Shown: one piece after another, positions 24,047-32,479 of the stretch
Numbering within the stretch: the first letter of the stretch is position 1
Layout: every line of letters starts with the position of its first letter
NCBI GenBank assembly: GCA_002897915.1
Contig: BDTS01000060.1
Coordinates: 1-32,627, forward strand
Direction: 5' to 3'
Length of the DNA stretch: 32,627 nt
Source of the DNA: a bacterium BMS3Bbin09
GTDB lineage: Bacteria; Nitrospirota; Thermodesulfovibrionia; UBA6902
Made by a program: the position numbers and the translations under genes
The notes under the pieces: model-generated
Told to the model about the DNA's origin: nothing
The model's input: only the letters and a program-made list of their open reading frames with translations
Database searches by the model: none

Positions 24047-26544
24047 AAAAGATATTTTATTTGATCCTGTTCATGACCACCCTGACGCTCCAGCTCGACA
24101 CAGTTTATGCAGTAGAAGCCCCGAGAAACCCTAATTCCGCAAAAGAATGCGCCATCTGTCATTACCGCTGGATAGATATCTTTTTTGTTGACGGAAAAGG
24201 GTCGGAGCTTGTCCCGTATCAGGCCGAAAAGGTCGTTGCTAAACCTGAGATATGCTTTTCGTGTCATGACGGCAGTGTCGTGGATTCAAGGGCAAAGGTG
24301 TATAACGACCACAGACACAAGATAAACAGGCCTCCCCCCGAATATATGAAGATACCAAAGATATATCCGCTCGATAAAGAAGGTAACATGCAGTGCGCAA
24401 CATGCCATACTGCCCACGGCGTATCAAGCGAGATGGGGATCGAGAAGACCATATTTGTAAGAAGCTCCAACAAAAATTCAGCTATGTGCCGCAGTTGCCA
24501 CTCGGACAAGGACGGTGGGACAGCGTTCGGGAACCACCCGATCGGGAGCACCAAAATGAAAATACCGGATGGCCTTATTAAACGGGGTGCTATTTTAGGA
24601 GATGGAGAAAATAACATTATATGTGAGACCTGCCATGTTGTCCACGGCTCACCGAATGAAAGCTTTTTAATAGAAAGTTCCAGGAATTCCCAGCTTTGCC
24701 TTGAGTGCCACAGTGACAAGAACATCTTCACCCAGGACGGGAAGAGGAACCACTTCCATGTTATAAACGCCATACCCGGCAAGGTCAAGATCCCGGAAGA
24801 CCTTATCAAAAAGGGCTCGAAGCTCGGGAGAAAAGGTGAGATCATCTGCCAGACATGCCACAAGATACACAACAACAGGATAGAAAAGGACCTGCTCCTG
24901 ATCAAAAAGGGCAAAGGAGAGAGCCTCTGCCTTACCTGTCATACGGACAAACAGTATCTTGCCAACACCAAACATAATCTCAACCACTCGGCCCCTAACG
25001 AGAAAAACCTCGACGGCAAGACCGTTGCCGAGGCCGGTATATGTTCGCCGTGCCACCTGCCCCATAAGGAAGCGAGAAAGCCGGGCGAAGGGAATGACTT
25101 CACAACCCGGCTCTGCCTTAGCTGCCACAGCAAGGGAAATATTGCGGAGAAGGCGCTCATTAAAAACTATAAACATCCCGTTGATGTCAATCCATTTGAT
25201 ATAGCGGATACTGAAGTGCTCCTTAAGGCGATCGGCGTCAAGAAGAAGGACCTGAAGCTGCCGCTTTTCAGCAGGGCCGGAGCACAGGACAGGAACGGAC
25301 TGGTCACCTGCGCCACCTGCCATGACCCACACAGATGGCGTTCGGATTCAACAGAAGGAGAGATCCGCGAAGACGTCAAAGGAGACCATAAAACCTCCTT
25401 TTTAAGAAGACCATCCCCGGCACTCTGCAGGGAATGCCATAGCAATAAATTTGCAATAGTAAACTCCAAACATGATATGCGCAAGACCGCCCCGGAGGAA
25501 AAGAACTTCCTGGGCCAGCTGCCCTCGGAATCAGGACTATGCGGCACGTGCCATATCATCCACGGAGGGCAGAAGAATTACATCTGGGGAAGGGATATAA
25601 AATCAAAAAGCGGTCAGGTCGTCCAGAACCTATGTGTAAGCTGCCATAATAAAGACGGCATCGCAAATAAAAAATTGATAAAAGAATATTCCCATCCGAT
25701 GGATATAAACCCATCGGAAAAAGGGCTCTCAACAACACTGCCGCTGTTCGATAAGAACGGCAAGGTCTCCCGAAACGGGCTCATAGCCTGTCAGACCTGC
25801 CATGACCCCCACCGCTGGGACCCGACAAAGGTGATCAAAGAGGAGCACTTCAAGGAGGAAGGCACCGCCCAAAACAGCTTCCTGAGACTCAAGAACTCAC
25901 CGTCTCCCGCCCTCTGCACAAACTGCCATACTGAGCAGGCCTATGTCGAAAAAACGGACCATGACCTGAATATTACGGCACCTGAGTACAAAAACAATAT
26001 CGGGGAGACACCGGCCGAGTCAGGCGCATGCGGTGTATGTCATCAGGTCCATAACAGCAGGTTCAAATTTAAACTTTGGGCACAGGGCTTCGGTAATGGA
26101 AAAAAACTTATGAATATGATGTGTAACTACTGCCATTCAAAAGACGGGATCGCGAAAAATAAAATACCGAAGATCTACACACATCCGGACGGCATGCTTA
26201 TTACAAACGAAGGAAAGGATATCAAAGGCAAGCCCGACTACTTCCCGATATACAACAAAGTCGGGGCGTTAACAACCGTAGGCAATATATCATGTCCGTC
26301 GTGCCATGACGTCCATCAATGGAACCCGCGGTTTTTCAGGATAGGGGACGGAGTTAACGTCGAGGGCACTTCGGAAAATAGTTTTTTAAGGGCGCAGACA
26401 TACAACCTGCTATGCACCGACTGTCACGGACTCGACGCACTCTTCAGGTTCAAATTCTATCATGACCCGGAAGAAAGGGTCGAAAAGCGCTCGGGCCCGT
26501 TCATCCCGATAAACCTTAAAGAAAAGTTGCTGGAGCAGGATTAG
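24043..26544 (+). CDS. Giant 20-heme c-type cytochrome (cassette 2)
   Basis: The 833-residue protein has a signal peptide (about 1-23) and twenty CXXCH motifs. Like its 18-heme relative it ends in three repeated modules built from CGxCHxxH, LCxxCH, CxTCHDPHRW and LCxxCH units, and it ends with the shared LCTDCHGLDALFRFKFYHDP-type segment. The additional hemes lie in the N-terminal third, where three copies of a (P)GxxKIPxxLIKxG linker separate CQTCH/CETCH-type hemes. There is no membrane segment after the signal. Its last bases overlap the convergent vanZ-like gene by 4 bp. Likely role: periplasmic or outer-surface electron conduit. Confidence 0.88.
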   Translation: MKKIFYLILFMTTLTLQLDTVYAVEAPRNPNSAKECAICHYRWIDIFFVDGKGSELVPYQAEKVVAKPEICFSCHDGSVVDSRAKVYNDHRHKINRPPPEYMKIPKIYPLDKEGNMQCATCHTAHGVSSEMGIEKTIFVRSSNKNSAMCRSCHSDKDGGTAFGNHPIGSTKMKIPDGLIKRGAILGDGENNIICETCHVVHGSPNESFLIESSRNSQLCLECHSDKNIFTQDGKRNHFHVINAIPGKVKIPEDLIKKGSKLGRKGEIICQTCHKIHNNRIEKDLLLIKKGKGESLCLTCHTDKQYLANTKHNLNHSAPNEKNLDGKTVAEAGICSPCHLPHKEARKPGEGNDFTTRLCLSCHSKGNIAEKALIKNYKHPVDVNPFDIADTEVLLKAIGVKKKDLKLPLFSRAGAQDRNGLVTCATCHDPHRWRSDSTEGEIREDVKGDHKTSFLRRPSPALCRECHSNKFAIVNSKHDMRKTAPEEKNFLGQLPSESGLCGTCHIIHGGQKNYIWGRDIKSKSGQVVQNLCVSCHNKDGIANKKLIKEYSHPMDINPSEKGLSTTLPLFDKNGKVSRNGLIACQTCHDPHRWDPTKVIKEEHFKEEGTAQNSFLRLKNSPSPALCTNCHTEQAYVEKTDHDLNITAPEYKNNIGETPAESGACGVCHQVHNSRFKFKLWAQGFGNGKKLMNMMCNYCHSKDGIAKNKIPKIYTHPDGMLITNEGKDIKGKPDYFPIYNKVGALTTVGNISCPSCHDVHQWNPRFFRIGDGVNVEGTSENSFLRAQTYNLLCTDCHGLDALFRFKFYHDPEERVEKRSGPFIPINLKEKLLEQD

Positions 26545-26915
26545 AATTTCACCCGGCTCGCCCCAAAAGACCCTATTATCGCCCCGAAAAAATCCGCGAC
26601 CGCGTCAGCAACAGCCGCGTCCCTCCCGGGCACACAAGACTGGTGGAGTTCATCCGTAATGCCATAAATGCCTGCCAGTAAAAAAGATATAAGTAAAATA
26701 TATTTATTAAGACCGCTCTTTCTCAAGGAAACAAAAAATAGAAATGCGAGGGGCATATATATCAATGCATGCACCAGCTTGTCAGAGTATTCCGGTAACT
26801 GGGACGGTATTTGCAGTTGCATTGAAGAAAGTAAAAAAATAAGACTCATATATCCAATTGTTGCGAGCCATGGAACAACTGCGTTCCGTAGCTGCATTTT
26901 TTTATCGCTACCCAT
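26541..26915 (-). CDS. VanZ-like small membrane protein
   Basis: I choose ATG 26915 (124 residues), which follows AAAAGGAG; an in-frame ATG at 26936 lies before that site. The protein has about four hydrophobic segments and VanZ-family marks: SDKLVHALIYMPLAFLF and GITDELHQSCVPGRDAAVADAVAD. VanZ is linked to teicoplanin resistance in some Firmicutes, but most members of the family have unknown roles, so no resistance function is implied. It is 22 bp downstream of feoB and may be co-transcribed with it. Confidence 0.8.
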   Translation of the reverse strand: MGSDKKMQLRNAVVPWLATIGYMSLIFLLSSMQLQIPSQLPEYSDKLVHALIYMPLAFLFFVSLRKSGLNKYILLISFLLAGIYGITDELHQSCVPGRDAAVADAVADFFGAIIGSFGASRVKF

Positions 26916-26937
26916 TAACTCTCCTTTTTCATTCATA

Positions 26938-28914
26938 TTAATTAAATATTTCTGACCACAGCAGTATCCTGTGGAGCACCCCTCCCACCAGGATCGAAAA
27001 CGGAAATATAAACGCTGAAATTATCATGGCAACCTTAAGTCCCTTTTCCTTTATTATCATAAAGAGGTGCGCGATACAGGGCACGAAGAGGGTAATGGTC
27101 ACAAGGCTCACGACTACCTGCTCGGTATTAAGAAGCCCCCTATTCTGCAAAGCAAACAGTCCGGCAGCGCCATAGTCGCGCCGCAGGAACCCGATTATAA
27201 ACGATTCGGTTGCCTCCGCAGGCAGGCCGAGGAATCCGACGATCACCGGTGAGGCAAGGTTCTGTATAAAAGGGATGATGCCCAATTTGTCGGCCGCAAA
27301 TAATATCAGCGTTCCAAGTACAAAAAGAGGGACAGCCTCCTTGAGGTACCACTCGATCCTTCCCACTGTCTTTATCAGCACATTCGATAATTGCGGCACC
27401 CTGAGCGGCGGCAGCTCAAGAATGAAATCTATCCTCTTTCCGGGTATTATCTTTGAAGAAATAAAACCGACCAGGAGCATAATAAAGACCAGAGAGCCCA
27501 GCCATACAAGCAGCGCCGAGAATGGCTGTTTCCCGAACATCCCGAGTATCACTCCGAGCTGTGCGGAACACGGGACTGCCAGTGCAAGGAGCAGTATCAC
27601 TATAAGCCGTTCCTTACGTGTATCAAGTATCCTCGTTGTCAACGTAGCCATGGTATCGCAGCCAAGGCCGAGGACCATCGGGAGCACTGCCTTGCCGTTC
27701 AGCCCCATTGTATTAAAAACCCTGTTCAGCATGGCAGCAAGTCGCGGGAGATACCCCGAGTCCTCCATTATCGAAAACGAGATGAAGAACGTCGCGGTGA
27801 TCGGCAATATTATTGCAATAGCGTATGTCAGGGCCATCGTAATTATCCCGTAAGGGCCGATCAGCAGTTCCTGTAAAAATTCAAAAGGAACCGCGAACAT
27901 GACTATCTTCTCAGCCCACGGGTTCAGGTACTCGCCGAAGACCACTTTCTCCAGAATATCCACAAGTGTCCCGGCGCCAAAAACCCCGACAAATTCATAT
28001 AAAAAATAAAGTACCAAAAAGAGGAATGGGAACCCCCATACAGGATGGATAGTAATGTCACCGAGCCATTTTGATACGCCCTTCTTCTCATCGACAGATT
28101 TTGTAACTATAGTTCCCGCAATCCTCTCAACAACCTTCAGTCTTCGTTGACTGATGATGTAGCTGAGGGACTGCGTATATTTTTCGGCCACGCTGTCCCT
28201 GAAAGATTCGATAAGGGATATTTCTTCGGCCGAGAGATTTTCAAGGAGCCAGTTCTTCAATGTCCTGTCCCCTGAAAGTATCATAATCGCGATCGAACGT
28301 TTTGAGATATTAGCTTCCGGAAGCACGGCCTCTATCTTTGAAATATACTCCTCGATAACGGGGTCATAGGAAAATTCATAGCCGGAGATCCTCGGATTCA
28401 GGGCGGCCTTCTTCAGGGAGGATATCCCTTTCTTTTGAACAGCAATGGTCGAGACAACATCCACCCCGAATATATTGCCGAGTACGGTCTCTTTGATCTC
28501 TATCCCCCGACTTACTGCCTCATCCTTCATATTGAGGTCAATAACAAGCGGCACTCCCATCTCAACAAGCTGTAGGGTGATATAGAGCCCCCTCTTTATG
28601 TTTTTAGCAGCAATGACCTGTACGACCGTGTCAGAACTATACTCTATCAGGGTGTCTCTCGTGACCTTCTCATCCTCACTCATGGGTGTGAGGCTGTTGA
28701 CTCCGGGCGTATCCAGGATCTGGAACTTCTCCTTCTGTATGGTCGCCTCCCCGCTCATCATCTCTACAGTGGTGCCGGGATAGTTCGAGACCGTAACATA
28801 CCGTCCGGTAAGAAGGCCGAAGATGGCGCTCTTGCCCACATTGGGATTACCGATCAGGCTTATCCTCCGGGCATTACTCACAATATTTTTATTCTTATTG
28901 CAATGGTCGTGCAT
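26938..28914 (-). CDS. feoB: Ferrous iron transporter FeoB
   Basis: The 658-residue protein begins with a GTPase domain (GNPNVGKS about 22-29, DTPG about 68-71, NMKD about 127-130), then a helical linker, then about eight or more membrane helices. Gate motifs include a cysteine-containing GLGCDT segment in the first transmembrane repeat, as in FeoB. It imports Fe(II) through the inner membrane; such uptake is important to a cell that makes dozens of hemes and many FeS clusters. It lies 22 bp after fur, so probably in a Fur-controlled operon. No separate feoA was found in the window. Confidence 0.93.
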   Translation of the reverse strand: MHDHCNKNKNIVSNARRISLIGNPNVGKSAIFGLLTGRYVTVSNYPGTTVEMMSGEATIQKEKFQILDTPGVNSLTPMSEDEKVTRDTLIEYSSDTVVQVIAAKNIKRGLYITLQLVEMGVPLVIDLNMKDEAVSRGIEIKETVLGNIFGVDVVSTIAVQKKGISSLKKAALNPRISGYEFSYDPVIEEYISKIEAVLPEANISKRSIAIMILSGDRTLKNWLLENLSAEEISLIESFRDSVAEKYTQSLSYIISQRRLKVVERIAGTIVTKSVDEKKGVSKWLGDITIHPVWGFPFLFLVLYFLYEFVGVFGAGTLVDILEKVVFGEYLNPWAEKIVMFAVPFEFLQELLIGPYGIITMALTYAIAIILPITATFFISFSIMEDSGYLPRLAAMLNRVFNTMGLNGKAVLPMVLGLGCDTMATLTTRILDTRKERLIVILLLALAVPCSAQLGVILGMFGKQPFSALLVWLGSLVFIMLLVGFISSKIIPGKRIDFILELPPLRVPQLSNVLIKTVGRIEWYLKEAVPLFVLGTLILFAADKLGIIPFIQNLASPVIVGFLGLPAEATESFIIGFLRRDYGAAGLFALQNRGLLNTEQVVVSLVTITLFVPCIAHLFMIIKEKGLKVAMIISAFIFPFSILVGGVLHRILLWSEIFN

Positions 28915-28936
28915 TATCTATAACTCAATTCTTCTT

Positions 28937-29416
28937 TTATATATTACCGCCGCCACACTTGCGGCAGCGTCCATAAAGCTCCATCTTGTGCGTCTCAACC
29001 GAAAACCCGAACTCAGTAGCGATCTTTTCCTGGAGCCTCTCCATCCTCTGATCCTCAAACTCCGTTATCGACCCGCATTTTAAGCATATAAGATGATCAT
29101 GATGTTCTTCTGCGGCAAGTGGTTCATATCTTGTCAGATTATCGGCAAACACCCTCTCTGTAGCAAGACCCGATTCCGCGAGCAGCTTCAGTGTCCTGTA
29201 CACAGTCGTAAAACCGATATTAGAGTGCTTTTTACATATCCTGTTATAAAGCTCCTCAGCGGTCACATGTTCGCCAACCGCGAGAAATTCAGAAGCGATA
29301 ATATCCCGCTGTTTAGTGGACTTGAACCCTTTTTCCTTCAAAAAGAGTTTTAGGCGCTCTTTTTTTTCAGAGAGTTTAGGGGATGCTCCCGGCTTTTTTC
29401 TGGAAGTGCTTTTCAC
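28937..29416 (-). CDS. fur: Fur-family metal-responsive repressor
   Basis: The protein has the Fur winged-helix (STKQRDIIASEF, then NIGFTTVYRTLKLL as recognition region) and a metal-binding dimer domain (HHDHLICLKCG, later CRKCGGG: two CxxC pairs for structural zinc). The open frame extends to TTG 29452, but that TTG is part of a good -35 box whose -10 lies at 29424-29429, so translation more likely starts at GTG 29416 or further in. From GTG the length is 159 residues. It probably represses itself and feoB when Fe(II) is high. A Fur-box-like sequence lies just upstream. Other Fur-family members (Zur, PerR) are not fully excluded, but the feoB neighbour favours Fur. Confidence 0.88.
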   Translation of the reverse strand: MKSTSRKKPGASPKLSEKKERLKLFLKEKGFKSTKQRDIIASEFLAVGEHVTAEELYNRICKKHSNIGFTTVYRTLKLLAESGLATERVFADNLTRYEPLAAEEHHDHLICLKCGSITEFEDQRMERLQEKIATEFGFSVETHKMELYGRCRKCGGGNI

Positions 29417-29423
29417 AGATATT

Positions 29424-29452
29424 ATCTTACGTATTCCGGAAAACAATGTCAA
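29424..29452 (-). promoter_or_regulatory. Promoter of fur-feoB
   Basis: On the minus strand TTGACA (29452-29447) is followed by a 17-bp spacer and TAAGAT (29429-29424). This is a good sigma-70-type promoter, predicted to start transcription near 29417. Confidence 0.6.
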
Positions 29453-29458
29453 GGAAAT

Positions 29459-29473
29459 TGAAATTCATTTTCA
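29459..29473. promoter_or_regulatory. Fur-box-like operator
   Basis: TGAAATTCATTTTCA (29459-29473) is a near-palindrome like the TGAAA...TTTCA half-sites of Fur boxes. It lies 6 bp upstream of the -35 box of the fur promoter, which fits iron-dependent autoregulation. Confidence 0.5.
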
Positions 29474-29525
29474 TTTGGAAACCGTGCTGCAGATTCGCTT
29501 CGCAAATCTAAAACGCAGGGCTACG

Positions 29526-29557
29526 CAAAAAAAGACCCCGCCAAAAACTGACGGGGC
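29526..29557 (-). terminator. Factor-independent terminator of the ferredoxin gene
   Basis: On the minus strand CCCCGTC pairs with GGCGGGG around an AGTTTTT loop and is followed by TCTTTTTTT. It lies 26 bp downstream of the ferredoxin stop codon and upstream of the fur promoter, so it insulates the two units. Confidence 0.75.
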
Positions 29558-29582
29558 ACAAAATCTCAGTTTATAAAAACAG

Positions 29583-29768
29583 TTAATCTTCCAAAGAGAT
29601 GCATTCTGTCGGGCATGTGTTCGCAGCTTCTTCCAGGTCACAGGAATCAAGCTTGGCACCCTCAATAACATATGCCTTTTCATCATCTCCCAGTGCAAAT
29701 ACTTCCGGACAATACTCTACACATGTACCACAACCTTCACAATCATCATAGTTAATTACCGGTTTCAT
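29583..29768 (-). CDS. Small 4Fe-4S ferredoxin
   Basis: The 61-residue protein has one cluster motif, CEGCGTCVEYCPEVF. The CPTEC segment near the C-terminus fits the usual single-cluster ferredoxin fold, in which a second cluster has been lost and remaining cysteines may form a disulfide or complete the site. It is acidic and soluble, a cytoplasmic one-electron carrier. A GAGGAGG site stands before ATG 29768 and a terminator follows, so it seems to be a single-gene unit. Confidence 0.85.
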   Translation of the reverse strand: MKPVINYDDCEGCGTCVEYCPEVFALGDDEKAYVIEGAKLDSCDLEEAANTCPTECISLED

Positions 29769-29897
29769 TCATATACCTCCTCGTATAATATTTGGTTAAG
29801 CCTGATCAATCAGACAATTATCCTTATGGAATATAAAGCCTATTATACACATACTGGCGGCAAACTCCAACATAAAATCAAGCATGTATAATCTGTT

Positions 29898-30212
29898 CTA
29901 ATCCACCGGCGTCACGACCGCCATGACAACAAGCCTTTCCCCTTTGTCTGCATTAAATCCATGCTCGACCATCGGGTCGCAGGGGATACATGTCTTTTCA
30001 TCCGCCTCGATAAGTTCTTCTCCCACAGTAAAAGTGCCCTTCCCCTCTACAACATACATCAAAAGCCTCATCGGGGCCTTGTGCGGTGTCAGTTTCTGGC
30101 CCGGCTCAAGGCACATAAGCGCTATCCTCATCTCGGGTTTGTCATCCAGCATCTCTCTCGTGAGCTTGTCAGGGTTAAATTTTATCAGATTTTTCAGATC
30201 CAGTGTTTTCAT
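29898..30212 (-). CDS. Small cupin-domain protein
   Basis: I take ATG 30212 as the start because GGGGAGGGACGT lies before it; an upstream in-frame start at 30329 would add 39 residues that run into a dispersed repeat. The 104-residue product is a single cupin barrel: MRIALMCLEPGQKLTPHKAPMR-like first motif, then LMYVVEGKGTFTVGEELIEADE, CIPCDPMVEHGFNA. The metal-type histidines are partly kept (H near 43 and 84). Function is unknown; such proteins are often small-molecule sensors or isomerases. Confidence 0.75.
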   Translation of the reverse strand: MKTLDLKNLIKFNPDKLTREMLDDKPEMRIALMCLEPGQKLTPHKAPMRLLMYVVEGKGTFTVGEELIEADEKTCIPCDPMVEHGFNADKGERLVVMAVVTPVD

Positions 30213-30314
30213 ACGTCCCTCCCCTTTTATTGTTCTTGCTTTACTATAACCGCATACCAGAATGAACGCTATGAGATAAATCATACGGAAGCGCAGAAGA
30301 TCGGAAGCGGGGAA

Positions 30315-30340
30315 GTAGGGGCACGGCATGCCGTGCCCTT
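30315..30340. repeat. Dispersed palindromic repeat, copy 2
   Basis: Identical over 26 bases to 275-300, including the 20-bp palindrome at 30319-30338. It lies across the end of the TIGR02757 gene (stop near 30339) and upstream of the cupin gene. Confidence 0.75.
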
Positions 30341-31205
30341 ACTTGGGTGCTTTCACACTGCTAAAAGCACATTCTGAGCAAGTGCTATTATTCTTTTTTC
30401 CAGAACAAAGCCCGGATATCCCATGATGACAGAGAGCAAAATCATACTTCAGCGGGTCTTCGGGATCAAACTCCCTGAGCAATGCGGTTATCTCTTCGGC
30501 CATCTTCCAGTCTGCGAACGCCCTTCGCGTCAGGCCGAAACACTTTGAGATCTTTGCGATATGCGTATCAAGCGGGATTATTAATTTATTAGGCAGGATA
30601 TTGTCCCATATCCCGAAGTCAATGTCACCTGTCCTGACCATCCATCTCAGAAAAAGGTTCATCCGTTTGCAGGCGCTGCCCTTACGGGGATTAGAGAGCA
30701 GCTGCTTCAGGCCGTTTGGCTTAATATTGATACCATAAACCGGAGACGTATCTATCTCATAGAAATGACCTATAAAACCAGCCAATGCTTTACGGATGTC
30801 TATATCTTCATCTTTATAGAAATTACTGAAAAGCTTCTTGAGCGTGCCCCATTCCTTCAGCACACAGCTCAGCATATATACAAGACATACAATATCTTCT
30901 TCCCTGTTGAACCTGTAGCTGATGCCCTTCAGATATCCAGCGTCCCTTTTCATGGAAAAGTTCATAATGAATTCAGCGGGGCGCTTTCCGCAGGGTCCAA
31001 GGATCTTTTCTATCACAGGTTTGAAGAGTCCGACCTTTCCATAAGCAAGGGATGCAGCGATAAAACCTACGACCTCTATGTCTCCTGGATCGGAATATCT
31101 GTGCGGGAATTCTATCGGGTCATGCGCGAGCCTTTCCCTGAAATTATATTCCGCGTAAAACCTCTCGAGGATCTTTTTTATGTTTGATCTATTTTGACCG
31201 GACAT
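30339..31205 (-). CDS. TIGR02757/DUF2400-family protein
   Basis: I prefer ATG 31205 (288 residues) to TTG 31223; neither has a clear ribosome site. The protein fits the TIGR02757 family of unknown function. Near the C-terminus it has PLDTHIAKISKCFGL, like the helix-hairpin-helix region of endonuclease III-type DNA glycosylases, and then CHHGISGLC...CSEC, four cysteines that could hold a [4Fe-4S] cluster as in those enzymes. A DNA-repair-like role is therefore an inference from local likeness only. It is a single gene between repeats. Confidence 0.7.
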   Translation of the reverse strand: MSGQNRSNIKKILERFYAEYNFRERLAHDPIEFPHRYSDPGDIEVVGFIAASLAYGKVGLFKPVIEKILGPCGKRPAEFIMNFSMKRDAGYLKGISYRFNREEDIVCLVYMLSCVLKEWGTLKKLFSNFYKDEDIDIRKALAGFIGHFYEIDTSPVYGINIKPNGLKQLLSNPRKGSACKRMNLFLRWMVRTGDIDFGIWDNILPNKLIIPLDTHIAKISKCFGLTRRAFADWKMAEEITALLREFDPEDPLKYDFALCHHGISGLCSGKKNNSTCSECAFSSVKAPK

Positions 31206-31296
31206 ATTTAATATTATACCCAAAGGGCATATAGCTGAGTTGAATAGATGAAATTTATGATTTCATATATTCCTACGAAACTAATACCCTTGCGGT

Positions 31297-31343
31297 ATAA
31301 GTCTCATTGAAGCGGATGCTGCGCACCGCTTAATTCGGCTTTA
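31297..31343 (-). repeat. Dispersed intergenic element, copy B (reverse orientation)
   Basis: Reverse complement of the flanks of the element at 16655-16707: ATAAGTCTCATTGAAGCGG, then a different centre (ATGCTGCGCA), then CCGCTTAATTCGGCTTTA. It lies in the gap between the TIGR02757 and thioesterase genes, which are divergently transcribed. Confidence 0.75.
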
Positions 31344-31417
31344 TCATAAAGACGGCCCGCCTACTTACGAAAGAGAAAAACCTTTGATTAATTACAAGAT
31401 TCTAATTATAATTCAGT

Positions 31418-31822
31418 ATGATAGATATGACTGACGATGGATACTGTTTTGTATGCGGGCCGAATAACCCGATCGGTCTCAAGCTTGATTTCTCACTTGA
31501 CGGAGAGATCATGACAACCGAGTTTGTACCCCGTAAAGAGCACCAGGGATATACGGACATTGTTCATGGCGGGATTATATCTACACTGCTGGACGAAATA
31601 ATGGTGAAACTCGCTATTGAGCTCGGCATGCCCGCGATCACAGCACAGATGGATATTCGCCTCAAAAAATCAGTAAAGGTGGGCAGCAGGTTGACCTTCT
31701 CAGCTGAGATACTCGAAGCTACCAGCAAACTCCTTATAACACAGGCAAAGGCCGTAACCGATGACAATGAGATCGTTGCTGAGGCAAAGGGGAAACTCGT
31801 TAGAATTAATACTTTCCGCTGA
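31418..31822 (+). CDS. PaaI-type hotdog-fold thioesterase
   Basis: The 134-residue protein shows the hotdog-fold active region [11 protein letters not shown] (about 49-59), preceded by the [14 protein letters not shown] opening common in this PaaI subgroup. These enzymes hydrolyse acyl-CoA or related thioesters; the natural substrate is unknown. ATG 31418 or the in-frame ATG 31427 could be the start. Its 3' end overlaps the convergent Nudix gene by 17 bp. Confidence 0.82.
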   Translation: MIDMTDDGYCFVCGPNNPIGLKLDFSLDGEIMTTEFVPRKEHQGYTDIVHGGIISTLLDEIMVKLAIELGMPAITAQMDIRLKKSVKVGSRLTFSAEILEATSKLLITQAKAVTDDNEIVAEAKGKLVRINTFR

Positions 31823-32207
31823 AATAATCATCCAGTATCTGCCTGTGATCAAATGCAATATCTTCAGGCAGGGTGTCTCTCGTAAATATCCAGGCCTTCG
31901 CGGCATCATCCCCGGCCTTCAGGGTACCTGACGCGGTCGCAATGAACATGACCGTGACAGTGTGATGCCTCGGGTCTCTCTTGGGATCGGAATATGTATG
32001 AAACTGTCTCACCCGGTCGATATCGAGTCCTGTCTCTTCCTTTGCCTCACGTCGGACAGCGTCTTCGATAGTCTCCCCATAATCAACAAATCCTCCGGGG
32101 ATCGCCCAGCCGAATGGCGGATTCTTCCTCTCGATCAGGACTATCCCACCTCCTGTCTCTATGATCACATCAACGGTAAGGAGCGGGTTTCTCGGTGTCT
32201 TTCCCAT
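31806..32207 (-). CDS. Nudix hydrolase
   Basis: I take ATG 32207 (133 residues), which begins 7 bp after the hfq stop; the longer open frame to 32282 would run inside hfq. The Nudix box is complete: [26 protein letters not shown], matching Gx5Ex7REUxEExGU. The family hydrolyses nucleoside diphosphates linked to another group; the context [16 protein letters not shown] is like ADP-ribose or NADH-type pyrophosphatases and MutT-like proteins, but the substrate is not decided. Confidence 0.85.
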   Translation of the reverse strand: MGKTPRNPLLTVDVIIETGGGIVLIERKNPPFGWAIPGGFVDYGETIEDAVRREAKEETGLDIDRVRQFHTYSDPKRDPRHHTVTVMFIATASGTLKAGDDAAKAWIFTRDTLPEDIAFDHRQILDDYFSGKY

Positions 32208-32214
32208 GATCGGC

Positions 32215-32454
32215 TCAGTCGTCCTGCACACCTTCAAGCTTGAAGCTAAACTCCTTTTCAGGCGATATGGTGGATACGGCATGTTTGTAGATAAGCTGCT
32301 GGTTAATCTGCTTCAGGAGAATAACAAAGTTATCAAAACCTGTTATCACGCCCTTCAGCCGGGTGCCGTTCATGAGATATATCACTACCGGCACCTTTTC
32401 CTTCCTGAGACTGTTAAGATAGAGGTCTTGGAGCTTGCGGTCTTTGTTATTCAT
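32215..32454 (-). CDS. hfq: RNA chaperone Hfq
   Basis: The 79-residue protein has both Sm motifs: Sm1 [20 protein letters not shown] and Sm2 [11 protein letters not shown] (YKHA/I-S-T is the Hfq signature). It forms a hexameric ring that pairs small RNAs with mRNAs. It follows miaA by 25 bp, the common miaA-hfq order in bacteria. GGGGAGG lies before ATG 32454. Confidence 0.95.
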   Translation of the reverse strand: MNNKDRKLQDLYLNSLRKEKVPVVIYLMNGTRLKGVITGFDNFVILLKQINQQLIYKHAVSTISPEKEFSFKLEGVQDD

Positions 32455-32479
32455 AAGTCATCCTCCCCTTTGTGTTCAC

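Noticed and set aside
26541-26915. VanZ-like gene as a glycopeptide-resistance determinant.
   Set aside because: Most VanZ-family proteins lie outside resistance clusters; no other van genes are nearby.
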